Shown here piece after piece: positions 1 to 6,183 of a stretch of 16,068 bases of DNA. The notes below the pieces were generated by a model. That model did no database searches and was not told where the DNA came from. It saw only the letters and a program-made list of their open reading frames with translations. The translations under genes were made by a program, and so were the position numbers. The stretch spans positions 1 to 16,068 of the forward strand of contig JAQXIB010000246.1 in NCBI GenBank assembly GCA_029007575.1, written 5' to 3'. The stretch is from Clostridiales bacterium. GTDB lineage: Bacteria; Bacillota; Clostridia; Oscillospirales; Ruminococcaceae. The first letter of the stretch is position 1, and every line of letters starts with the position of its first letter.

Positions 1-37
1 ACGATAGCAAAGCATTTTGCCGTTGTTTTTGAATGAG

Positions 38-84
38 CAAAGTGCAAGGTTTTTGATTGCTTTTTGAGAAAACCTTGCACTTTG
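38..84. repeat. 16-bp perfect inverted repeat, 15-nt loop
   Basis: CAAAGTGCAAGGTTTT at 38-53 is exactly complementary to AAAACCTTGCACTTTG at 69-84. There is no T-run directly after either arm, so it is not a textbook intrinsic terminator. It may be a dispersed palindromic element or an RNA-stabilising hairpin. Confidence 0.85.
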
Positions 85-85
85 T

Positions 86-112
86 ATTTCGATTTCATTC
101 TGAAATCGAAAT
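86..112. repeat. 11-bp perfect inverted repeat, 5-nt loop
   Basis: ATTTCGATTTC at 86-96 is exactly complementary to GAAATCGAAAT at 102-112, with the loop ATTCT. It sits one base after the preceding 16-bp hairpin, so the two would stack as adjacent stem-loops in a transcript from either strand. Confidence 0.85.
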
Positions 113-137
113 CTGTGTTTGCATCAAAGAATATCTG

Positions 138-175
138 AACCAAGAAAAATCCGAAATTTCGGATTTTTCTTGGTT
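138..175. terminator. 38-bp perfect palindrome, candidate bidirectional terminator
   Basis: AACCAAGAAAAATCCGAAA at 138-156 is followed at once by its exact reverse complement at 157-175. Read as RNA on either strand, an ATCCGAAA/TTTCGGAT core stem is flanked by an A-run upstream and a T-run downstream, the shape of a bidirectional intrinsic terminator. It would end leftward transcription from the dehydrogenase gene. The palindrome is certain; the terminator role is inferred. Confidence 0.6.
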
Positions 176-294
176 TATACGGCGAAAGCCGTTCGAAAAA
201 ATCAAATTTTTGATTTGTTAAGTAGACATTATTTATTACACCACAAATGTCGTTTGTGTTTCTGAATAAACTATTAAATTTTGCCCGTTTTCCC

Positions 295-319
295 AAAAAA
301 GTAAGATTCTTGTAAGAAT
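295..319 (-). terminator. Weak candidate terminator of the dehydrogenase gene
   Basis: On the minus strand, eight bases after the stop codon, ATTCTT and AAGAAT (306-319) can form a short stem, followed about five bases later by a run of six T (295-300 on the plus strand as A). The stem is short and AT-rich, so it may only assist the palindromes further left. Confidence 0.35.
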
Positions 320-326
320 TTTGACC

Positions 327-1505
327 TTATCTCGCCAATCGATAAATCTGTTCCATATCCTCTTGAGTTAAAACCCGAAATCCGCCGATGGTACGGGTTC
401 CCTCAAAGCTGCAATGGTAAGCAAGCAAACGGCATTGTTCTTCGGTCAGTGATATTCCCAATTCAGAAATGGAGGTCGGCATACCGATTTCGTGATAAAA
501 GCGCTCCATGGCCGATATTCCCTCCAACGCAAGCTGCTCGGCATTTCCTGCTTTCTCGGATATTCCCATGACTTTCACGGCAAACCGCGCGAATCGTTCC
601 GCATTCGTCCGATAAACATACCGTGCCCAACTGCCCCATATAGCGGCAAGTCCCGCACCGTGTGCCACATCAAACATCCCGCTCAGTTCATGCTCCAATT
701 GGTGGCTTGCCCAATCTCCCGCTCTGCCGCATCCGGTCAAGCCGTTATGCGCCAGGCTGCCTGCCCACATAATTTCTGCACGCGCCGTATAATCGCGCGG
801 ACTGTCGACAAGGACTCTTGCGTTATGAAGCACCGTTCGCATCAGTGCTTCGCTGATTTCATCAGTCAGCTCGGCATCATTGTCGGTCGTAAAATAGCGT
901 TCCATGGTATGCATCAAAATATCTACACAGCCGCAAGCCGTTTGATACGCCGGAAGCGTATAGGTAAGCTCCGGATTTAATACGGCAAAACGGCAGCGGG
1001 CATAATCGGTGCTCAGTCCTCTTTTCTGCCAGGTCGTATCGTTGGTGATCACCGAAGAATCGCTCATCTCACTGCCGGCTGCCGCAATCGTCAGCACCGC
1101 ACCGACAGGCAAACAACCGGACGGTCGCATTTTTTTGCTGTACAGATCCCATACGTCGCATTCATTTGCCATGCCGTAGCCGATTGCTTTCGCAGAATCA
1201 ATGACACTGCCTCCGCCGACAGCCAGCAAAAAATCCACCTTTTCCTTTTTACATAGCGCAATGCCTTCATAAACTTTGGACAGCCGCGGATTCGGCACTA
1301 CGCCGCCCAAGCTGACATAATCAATCCCCGCCTCGTTTAAGCTGTGATAAATCCGATCCAGCAATCCGGATTCTTTTGCGCTTTTTCCGCCGAAATGCAC
1401 AAGCACCTTACGGCATTTTTCCGCCCGGATCAGTTTTGCCACCTGTGACTCGGCATCTTTTCCGAAAACCACCCTCGTCGGCGTGTAATAATTAAAATTT
1501 TTCAT
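327..1505 (-). CDS. Iron-containing alcohol dehydrogenase (butanol dehydrogenase type)
   Basis: Predicted NAD(P)H-dependent group III alcohol dehydrogenase that reduces aldehydes such as butyraldehyde to alcohols in the cytoplasm. The 392 residues match the family's usual 385-395. The N-terminal half is a Rossmann-like domain with the cofactor motif GGGS at 97-100, followed by DSAKA. The C-terminal helical domain supplies the expected metal ligands Asp195, His199, His268 and His282. The opening NFNYYTPTRVVFG is typical of BdhA/YqhD relatives and supports this ATG, although no good Shine-Dalgarno lies just upstream. A strong SD serves instead a tiny upstream ORF that stops one base before this start, so translation may be coupled. 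A good sigma-A promoter lies about 100 bases upstream. The gene stands alone, divergent from the small ORF to its right. The class is clear; the substrate cannot be read from sequence. Confidence 0.93.
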   Translation of the reverse strand: MKNFNYYTPTRVVFGKDAESQVAKLIRAEKCRKVLVHFGGKSAKESGLLDRIYHSLNEAGIDYVSLGGVVPNPRLSKVYEGIALCKKEKVDFLLAVGGGSVIDSAKAIGYGMANECDVWDLYSKKMRPSGCLPVGAVLTIAAAGSEMSDSSVITNDTTWQKRGLSTDYARCRFAVLNPELTYTLPAYQTACGCVDILMHTMERYFTTDNDAELTDEISEALMRTVLHNARVLVDSPRDYTARAEIMWAGSLAHNGLTGCGRAGDWASHQLEHELSGMFDVAHGAGLAAIWGSWARYVYRTNAERFARFAVKVMGISEKAGNAEQLALEGISAMERFYHEIGMPTSISELGISLTEEQCRLLAYHCSFEGTRTIGGFRVLTQEDMEQIYRLAR

Positions 1506-1506
1506 G

Positions 1507-1533
1507 TTACCGGAGCATAGGTCTGTCCCACAT
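1507..1533 (-). CDS. Candidate 8-codon leader ORF before the dehydrogenase
   Basis: On the minus strand an ATG at 1533 is preceded by AAGGTGGGAGTG with 5-base spacing from GGGAG, a far better ribosome site than the dehydrogenase has. It encodes MWDRPMLR and ends in TAA at 1509-1507, one base before the dehydrogenase ATG. This geometry suits translational coupling by reinitiation. The short length means chance cannot be excluded. Confidence 0.4.
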   Translation of the reverse strand: MWDRPMLR

Positions 1534-1614
1534 GCTCACTCCCACCTTTCCAAAATAATAATCATCTGGTATACAGCAGACAGTTTTTCTTGCATTTTTC
1601 TTGGTTATAGTTTT

Positions 1615-1643
1615 ATTATCACCAAAACAGATATGACTGTCAA
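1615..1643 (-). promoter_or_regulatory. Sigma-A promoter for the dehydrogenase gene
   Basis: On the minus strand there is a perfect TTGACA (plus 1638-1643), a 17-base spacer, and GATAAT (plus 1615-1620). The predicted start is near 1608, giving a leader of about 100 bases before the ATG at 1505. Confidence 0.75.
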
Positions 1644-1673
1644 GTACACCAAAGCAAATATTTCACAAACCGG

Positions 1674-1679
1674 TATAAT
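1674..1679 (+). promoter_or_regulatory. Possible -10 box for the small ORF
   Basis: A perfect TATAAT lies 68 bases before the small ORF's ATG. No recognisable -35 is found 16-18 bases upstream, so this is a tentative -10 only. It lies back to back with the minus-strand dehydrogenase promoter. Confidence 0.3.
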
Positions 1680-1746
1680 TCTTTTTGTATTGGCAATCCT
1701 AGTGTTAATTCTAAAACAAAGATTGTATAAAGGAGCATCTGTAAAC

Positions 1747-1950
1747 ATGGACCATTATTTAAGCAATCCGGATATTCCGATGGGGCTAGGAATGGCACTT
1801 GCACAAAATATCACCGCCATGGAACGATTCGCGGCGATGTCCGAGCAAGAGCAGCAGCACATCGTGTCGCTGACCCATTCGATCGAATCCAAATCGGAAA
1901 TGCGTGAATTTGTCAACCAAATCGCACACGGAAATTATCCGACAGCCTAA
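1747..1950 (+). CDS. Conserved-looking small protein (67 aa), function unknown
   Basis: I chose the ATG at 1747 because AAAGGAG at 1729-1735 precedes it; a longer reading back to 1504 would run through promoter sequence. The 67-residue product is soluble and mostly helical in character, with no signal peptide or membrane segment. From memory, its pattern (PDIPMGLGMALAQN, then MERFAAMSEQEQQ, then THSIESKSEMREFVNQI) resembles a widespread small-protein family of Clostridia whose members share a 'GLGMALAQN...A...F' core and a C-terminal 'H.I.S..EM..FV' stretch. No function is known to me. It is divergent from the dehydrogenase and is closed five bases after its stop by a strong terminator, which supports a real monocistronic gene. 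Its high content of Met, Gln and Glu suits a small regulatory or binding protein, but that is speculation. Confidence 0.8.
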   Translation: MDHYLSNPDIPMGLGMALAQNITAMERFAAMSEQEQQHIVSLTHSIESKSEMREFVNQIAHGNYPTA

Positions 1951-1954
1951 TACT

Positions 1955-2007
1955 AAAATATTCCGCGGCAATTAGGGGTCCAACCCAATTGCCGCGGAAT
2001 ATTTTTT
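1955..2007. terminator. Strong bidirectional intrinsic terminator
   Basis: AAAATATTCCGCGGCAATT (1955-1973) is perfectly complementary to 1987-2005, a 19-bp stem with a GC-rich core and a 13-base loop. A T-run follows on the plus strand (2002-2007), and AAAATA before the left arm gives a T-rich tail on the minus strand. It lies between two convergent genes whose stops are at 1950 and 2010, so it can serve both. Confidence 0.93.
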
Positions 2008-2009
2008 GG

Positions 2010-3026
2010 CTAACGATGTGCAATCACTCCCAAAAGCTGCACATCATGAGAAATATAATGCTCTTTCATCGTCTGTTCTTCCGAATAATCGGTGGACAGA
2101 TATTTTTTATTGTCATCTGCAAACACAGTGACAATAATACTCTCCGGTCCCAGCTTCTCCTGCGCCATGATGCAGCCGATAAAGTTGGCTCCCGAAGAAA
2201 TGCCGACGCCGATTCCAAGCACCCTTGCCAACATTTGCGACATGATAATGGAATCGGTATCATCCACTGATATCACATCGTTTACCTCGGACATCTTTAA
2301 AATGTCCGGCACAAACTCGTCCGATATTCCTTGAATGCGATGTTTTCCCACTTTGTATCCGGTGGAGATCGTAGGAGAATTTAACGGCTCCAACGGATAA
2401 ACCTGACAGTCAGGATTCTGTTCACGAAGCCGCCTGCCGATTCCCATCACGGTGCCTCCGGTGCCTACTCCCGCAACCACACCGTCCGCCCGCAAGCCAA
2501 GCGCTTCTAGTTGGTGCACGATTTCCGTACCGGTCATCAGGTAATGCGCTTCAGCATTATCCTCATTGGAAAACTGACGCGGCAAAAATACACCGCCCTC
2601 CTCAGCCAGCTTCTCTGTCATCGCAATCGAGCCGAGAAAACCACCCTCTTCTTTAGACACCAGCCGAACCTGAGCACCGTAGCTTTGCATTAAATTGATG
2701 CGCTCTTTACTCATCCAATCCGGCATATAAATGATGACATCATGTCCGAGATAACGCCCCACTGCCGAAAAAGAAATGCCGGTATTTCCGCTTGTTGCCT
2801 CCGCGATTTTATCCTCCGGATGAATGGCGCCGGTTTCATATGCTTTTTTTAATATATAATAAGCCACCCGATCCTTGATACTACCGGTGAGATTAAACGC
2901 TTCCGCTTTTGCAAAAATACGCCGTTTTTGTCCTTTAAATAAAAAATGTATTTCCAATAAAGGTGTATCGGAAATCATTCCGCTGATTCCGTCAAACCGC
3001 TTTTTGATGCTCTCGTCCATATTCAT
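2010..3026 (-). CDS. PLP-dependent cysteine synthase family protein
   Basis: Fold-type II PLP enzyme of the cysteine synthase/cystathionine beta-synthase family, expected to be cytosolic and to catalyse beta-replacement on an O-acetylserine- or serine-like substrate. Visible motifs are the PLP lysine in LTGSIKDRVA (Lys51), the substrate loop TSGNTG (78-83), the phosphate-binding GVGTGGT (186-192) and SSGAN (277-281). The segment IQGISDEFVP (231-240) occupies the place of the classic IQGIGAGF.P motif but differs, and about 30 extra C-terminal residues follow the core. It therefore belongs to a CysK-like side branch and I do not assign cysK. Two starts are possible: ATG at 3026 has GGGG only two bases upstream, while ATG at 3020 (Met3) has 8-base spacing and is more likely. 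It has its own promoter upstream and ends in TAG beside the bidirectional terminator. Confidence 0.88.
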   Translation of the reverse strand: MNMDESIKKRFDGISGMISDTPLLEIHFLFKGQKRRIFAKAEAFNLTGSIKDRVAYYILKKAYETGAIHPEDKIAEATSGNTGISFSAVGRYLGHDVIIYMPDWMSKERINLMQSYGAQVRLVSKEEGGFLGSIAMTEKLAEEGGVFLPRQFSNEDNAEAHYLMTGTEIVHQLEALGLRADGVVAGVGTGGTVMGIGRRLREQNPDCQVYPLEPLNSPTISTGYKVGKHRIQGISDEFVPDILKMSEVNDVISVDDTDSIIMSQMLARVLGIGVGISSGANFIGCIMAQEKLGPESIIVTVFADDNKKYLSTDYSEEQTMKEHYISHDVQLLGVIAHR

Positions 3027-3048
3027 TGCCCCTATTTATCTGTTTTTT

Positions 3049-3073
3049 AACGGTGCCGATTTCGGTCACCGTT
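3049..3073 (-). other. Hairpin at the 5' end of the cysteine-synthase-like transcript
   Basis: AACGGT (3049-3054) pairs with ACCGTT (3068-3073), and an inner CCG/CGG pair closes an ATTT loop. The predicted transcription start is near 3070, so the hairpin would form the very 5' end of the message. No T-run follows on the minus strand, so it is not a terminator there. Confidence 0.4.
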
Positions 3074-3076
3074 TCT

Positions 3077-3104
3077 ATTGTAACAATATTCTGACAAAAG
3101 TCAA
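3077..3104 (-). promoter_or_regulatory. Sigma-A promoter for the cysteine-synthase-like gene
   Basis: On the minus strand TTGACT (plus 3099-3104), a 16-base spacer and TACAAT (plus 3077-3082) lie just after the FAD oxidoreductase stop codon. Predicted start is near 3070. This indicates the gene can be transcribed separately from its upstream neighbour. Confidence 0.65.
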
Positions 3105-3106
3105 AT

Positions 3107-4708
3107 TTATTCCGGTGCATATCGTTTCATAATTTGCTGTGCAACCCGTATGCCGTCAACAGCGGCGCTCATAATACCGCCTGCATACCCTGCCCCCTCA
3201 CCGCAAGGATACAGTCCACGGACCGTCACCGACTCACAGTCTTCTGTTCGCAGGATACGAATCGGAGAGGAGGTGCGGGTTTCGGGTCCGGTCAACACAG
3301 CATCCCGTACAGCGAATCCCGGCAGTTTGCGGTCAAACCGCTGTAAGCCGACCTGCATCATCTTTCGGACAAACTCAGGATACAACTGGGAAAAATCCGC
3401 TGCTTTTACGCCAAGGCAATAACTGGGATCCACCCTTTCCAAACGCAATCCGGGTTTTCCCTCTAAAAAACTGCCGACATCCTGTGCCGGAGCACGATAA
3501 TCACAGCCACCCAATGCAAACGCCCTGTTTTCCAAAAGCCGCTGGAAACGAACCCCGTCCAGCGGATGTGTCCCGTAATCCTGCGGGGATACTGATACCA
3601 CCAAGGCGGAATTGGCATTTTTCTGATTTCTGGAAAATTCACTCATGCCGTTGGTAACCACCGTATCTTCCTCCGAACAGGAGGGAACAACAAAGCCTCC
3701 CGGACACATACAAAAGGTATAAACGCCACGATCTCCGTCCCGATAAGAAAGCTGATACTCACCGACCGGTAAATTTGGATGATCGAAATACTTGCCATAT
3801 AACCCTTTATTAATATCTTCCTGCAAATGTTCGATGCGGGCGCCTACCGAAAACGGCTTTGCTTCCATTGTGACCCCCTTTTGAAATAACATCTCAAAGC
3901 TATCCCTTGCACTGTGTCCGATCGCTAAAATTGCATTTTCTGTCTGTATTGTTTCCTGATTGGCGACGACCCCTGTCAACCTGCCGTTTTGAAACAGCAC
4001 ATCGGTCACCTGGGTGCAAAAACGGACATCCCCGCCCAGTGCCAAAATCCGCCGTCTTAAATTTTTTACGACATCCCGCAGCAGATCGGTGCCGATATGC
4101 GGCTTTGCTTTATATAAAATTTCTTTTGGGGCACCGAACTCGGTCAGCTTTTCCAACACATAATCACATCGCCGATCGGATATCCGGGTGGTCAGCTTTC
4201 CGTCTGAAAAGGTACCTGCGCCGCCTTCTCCAAACTGCACGTTGGCAGAGGGCGACAATTTACCGTGATTCCAAAACGCCTGCACGCCCGCCACTCTGGC
4301 GTCCATTTCGGCGCCTCTCTCCAACACAATCGGATGATATCCGTTTTCCGCCAGCGTCAGCGCCGCAAACATGCCTGCAGGTCCGAAGCCCGCGATAACG
4401 ACAGGATGCTGTAATTTTGCGGTTCCTTTTTCAAAAGCAACCGGTTGGTTATCCAGATATTTCACGCGATTTTGTCCGAGCCGAGCCGCTGCTGATTCGG
4501 CGCATTTTTGTTCTCCGCCTGCCAAATCGACTCGCACACTATAAACCACACTGATATGCTCCTGCCGGCGTGCATCCAAAGATTTTTTCACCGGTACAAT
4601 CTGCAAAATTTCATTTTGTCTGACACGGAGCAAACGCTTTGCTTCCTCAAGTGCTTCTTGCTCCGCATCATCTATGCCAATCCGAATACCGGATAACACA
4701 ATCGACAT
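3107..4708 (-). CDS. NAD(P)/FAD-dependent oxidoreductase, COG2509 type
   Basis: Predicted flavoprotein of the uncharacterised FAD-dependent dehydrogenase group (COG2509), common in Clostridia; reaction and substrate are unknown. I take ATG at 4708 (533 residues, opening MSIVLSGIRIGID) because AAAGGA lies 12 bases upstream. An ATG at 4720 directly abuts that SD, and a TTG at 4735 would give 542 residues. Residues about 1-100 form a small N-terminal domain of the type seen in this family. The dinucleotide motif AGFGPAG follows at about residues 106-112, then a region rich in Gly and Ser (NVQFGEGGAGTFSDGK) and a closing FAD motif (GLYPCGEGAGYAGGI) near the C terminus. There is no signal peptide or membrane segment, so it should be cytosolic. 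A terminator-like hairpin separates it from cdaR upstream; no clear promoter of its own was found. Confidence 0.88.
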   Translation of the reverse strand: MSIVLSGIRIGIDDAEQEALEEAKRLLRVRQNEILQIVPVKKSLDARRQEHISVVYSVRVDLAGGEQKCAESAAARLGQNRVKYLDNQPVAFEKGTAKLQHPVVIAGFGPAGMFAALTLAENGYHPIVLERGAEMDARVAGVQAFWNHGKLSPSANVQFGEGGAGTFSDGKLTTRISDRRCDYVLEKLTEFGAPKEILYKAKPHIGTDLLRDVVKNLRRRILALGGDVRFCTQVTDVLFQNGRLTGVVANQETIQTENAILAIGHSARDSFEMLFQKGVTMEAKPFSVGARIEHLQEDINKGLYGKYFDHPNLPVGEYQLSYRDGDRGVYTFCMCPGGFVVPSCSEEDTVVTNGMSEFSRNQKNANSALVVSVSPQDYGTHPLDGVRFQRLLENRAFALGGCDYRAPAQDVGSFLEGKPGLRLERVDPSYCLGVKAADFSQLYPEFVRKMMQVGLQRFDRKLPGFAVRDAVLTGPETRTSSPIRILRTEDCESVTVRGLYPCGEGAGYAGGIMSAAVDGIRVAQQIMKRYAPE

Positions 4709-4771
4709 TTTTTCGACCATTCCTTTCAGGCTCAAGCTGTTACCAGACCATGGGCACGCACCATATACAAG

Positions 4772-4815
4772 AAAAACGCCACAGAAACAGGTTTGTGACC
4801 TGTTTCCACAACGTT
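4772..4815 (-). terminator. Intrinsic terminator after cdaR
   Basis: On the minus strand GAAACAGGT and ACCTGTTTC (plus 4784-4792 and 4798-4806) form a 9-bp stem with a 5-base loop. AACG/CGTT (4775-4778 and 4812-4815) extends it across an internal loop, and a T-run follows (A-run 4772-4776 on plus). It begins about 20 bases after the cdaR stop. Some read-through probably reaches the FAD oxidoreductase gene, for which I see no other promoter. Confidence 0.75.
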
Positions 4816-4834
4816 CTCCTGCATTTGTGTTGAA

Positions 4835-6121
4835 TTATTTATCCGACACCCTGACCGTCACCCGATATTCACCCGATACCCAAACCAAGCCCTTATTTGG
4901 TATCGTGAATCTGACCGGACACCAGATGTCGCCTTTTGTAACGGTAACATCTCGAAAATCTACGGTAGCGACAATATCGGCGGCACTGATATTTTTCACA
5001 ATATCCTTTGCACCCACGATCTTAACGTTGTTGATTCTGGTATTCAGCAATTTCACATTATAATCGGTCGGCGTATTCGCCAGCTTGATATTGGTCACTG
5101 TAAACGGCGATCTGCTGCTCATATTATCGGTCGGGAAGGTAATGGTAACCTCCGAAATATCATCGGCGTTTTTAAATCCAGCCAACAAATTTACTTCACG
5201 GGTGAACACCGAACCGACATCGATCTGACGGAAATCGATCACGCCCAACGAAATTTCCTCCAACGTATCTATGGTGCTGTTCGGAGCGGTAATTTTCAAT
5301 GTGGTATGCGACATCGTATATTTCAAAGAATCAATCGGGAAGCCATCCGGCACATTGGTATATTCAAAAGTCAGCGGAACCGTTTTGGATTTCAGAATCG
5401 GGATTGTCACATCTACGAACTGCGGCTCATAAGTCAGAATATCATTAAATTCTAATTTTTTATTGTCTTTATCATAAAAACTGATTTCGCCTTTTTTGAC
5501 CACCGTTTCCGAAACATGACCGACCGCTTCGGTCTTTGCCACGCATTTTGCAATGGTTTCCACGTCTTTTTGCGGACCACTGACCGTGATCTTTTCGGGT
5601 TGCGCAAAGGCTGTATCCACAATCAATCCCTCGTCAACCTCAATTTTTCCGGTTTCCACCGTGATCGGGAATTCCTGCGAAACAATGGTATCAAAGCGCA
5701 CCTTGACCTGATTCGGTTTTACTTCGATCTTATAATCCGAATCCTTTTGCGCCTCCGGCAGCAATGCAACCGATAAATCCAGCGTGTATTCTCCCGCTTT
5801 TGTGACATCCACTACCCGTGCCGTCACTGAAACATCATCAGCAGTCAAGTTTCCGACCCAATAGCTTTTTCCGCTGATCACAGCCGTTACCGTGTCAAAT
5901 TCCTTGGAAATCACCTTTAAGCCCGCTGTTGCGGCAGTAGAGCCCTCCAGATTGATCGTAATCGGAACGTTGGAGATTTTCACGTTTCCCTCCGGACTCA
6001 CTACCGTTTTGACAACAAACAATGCAGTAACAGCAATCACAAACGACAGCACAATCACCAGTTTATTATTGTCAAATAATTTTTGAAAATTAATCTTTGG
6101 TATCTTCATTTTCATAACCAT
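4835..6121 (-). CDS. cdaR: CdaA regulatory protein CdaR (YbbR-domain protein)
   Basis: Membrane-anchored regulator of the diadenylate cyclase CdaA. In Firmicutes CdaR binds CdaA and modulates c-di-AMP output from outside the membrane. The 428 residues begin with a short basic stretch and one membrane helix at about residues 21-38 (LVIVLSFVIAVTALFVV). The rest is beta-rich and extracytoplasmic, and reads as successive YbbR-type repeats that start with patterns such as VKISNVPITINLEG (47-60) and VSQEFPITVETG. Length and layout fit CdaR with about four YbbR domains. It follows cdaA by 62 bases, so the two are probably co-transcribed. ATG at 6121 is used; ATG codons two and four residues later are alternatives because the upstream SD (GAAAGA) is weak. 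The canonical third gene, glmM, does not follow here. Confidence 0.92.
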   Translation of the reverse strand: MVMKMKIPKINFQKLFDNNKLVIVLSFVIAVTALFVVKTVVSPEGNVKISNVPITINLEGSTAATAGLKVISKEFDTVTAVISGKSYWVGNLTADDVSVTARVVDVTKAGEYTLDLSVALLPEAQKDSDYKIEVKPNQVKVRFDTIVSQEFPITVETGKIEVDEGLIVDTAFAQPEKITVSGPQKDVETIAKCVAKTEAVGHVSETVVKKGEISFYDKDNKKLEFNDILTYEPQFVDVTIPILKSKTVPLTFEYTNVPDGFPIDSLKYTMSHTTLKITAPNSTIDTLEEISLGVIDFRQIDVGSVFTREVNLLAGFKNADDISEVTITFPTDNMSSRSPFTVTNIKLANTPTDYNVKLLNTRINNVKIVGAKDIVKNISAADIVATVDFRDVTVTKGDIWCPVRFTIPNKGLVWVSGEYRVTVRVSDK

Positions 6122-6183
6122 TATTGAATCTTTCTTTTTCCAGACTCAACATCCTTTACTCTAACTAAGCATTCTCGGAATGA

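Larger units (their letters stand above)
1..326. other. Non-coding region dense in inverted repeats
   Basis: No convincing gene is present. The stretch holds a chain of hairpin-forming inverted repeats: 38-53/69-84 (16 bp), 86-96/102-112 (11 bp), 138-156/157-175 (19 bp, no spacer), 179-183/188-192 around a GAAA tetraloop, 199-206/209-216, 242-247/253-258 and 306-311/314-319. A plus-frame run from base 1 to a TGA at 34-36 could be the last 11 codons of an upstream gene, but it is too short to judge. Several hairpins probably act as transcription terminators between the leftward dehydrogenase gene and whatever lies left of the window. Confidence 0.7.

Noticed and set aside
1..36. C-terminal end of an upstream plus-strand gene
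   Set aside because: Only 11 codons before TGA are visible and they match nothing I recognise.
492..980. Plus-strand open frame antisense to the dehydrogenase
   Set aside because: Shadow of a confident gene; no family resemblance and no ribosome site.
1504..1746. 81-codon N-terminal extension of the small plus-strand ORF, including a hydrophobic run
   Set aside because: It overlaps the dehydrogenase promoter and leader, and an SD (AAAGGAG) supports the start at 1747. The hydrophobic run is what AT-rich non-coding DNA gives by chance.
1946..1960. 15-base word CCTAATACTAAAATA shared with 8518-8532
   Set aside because: A single shared AT-rich word of this length in 16 kb is close to chance, and the flanks differ apart from a nearby CCGC.
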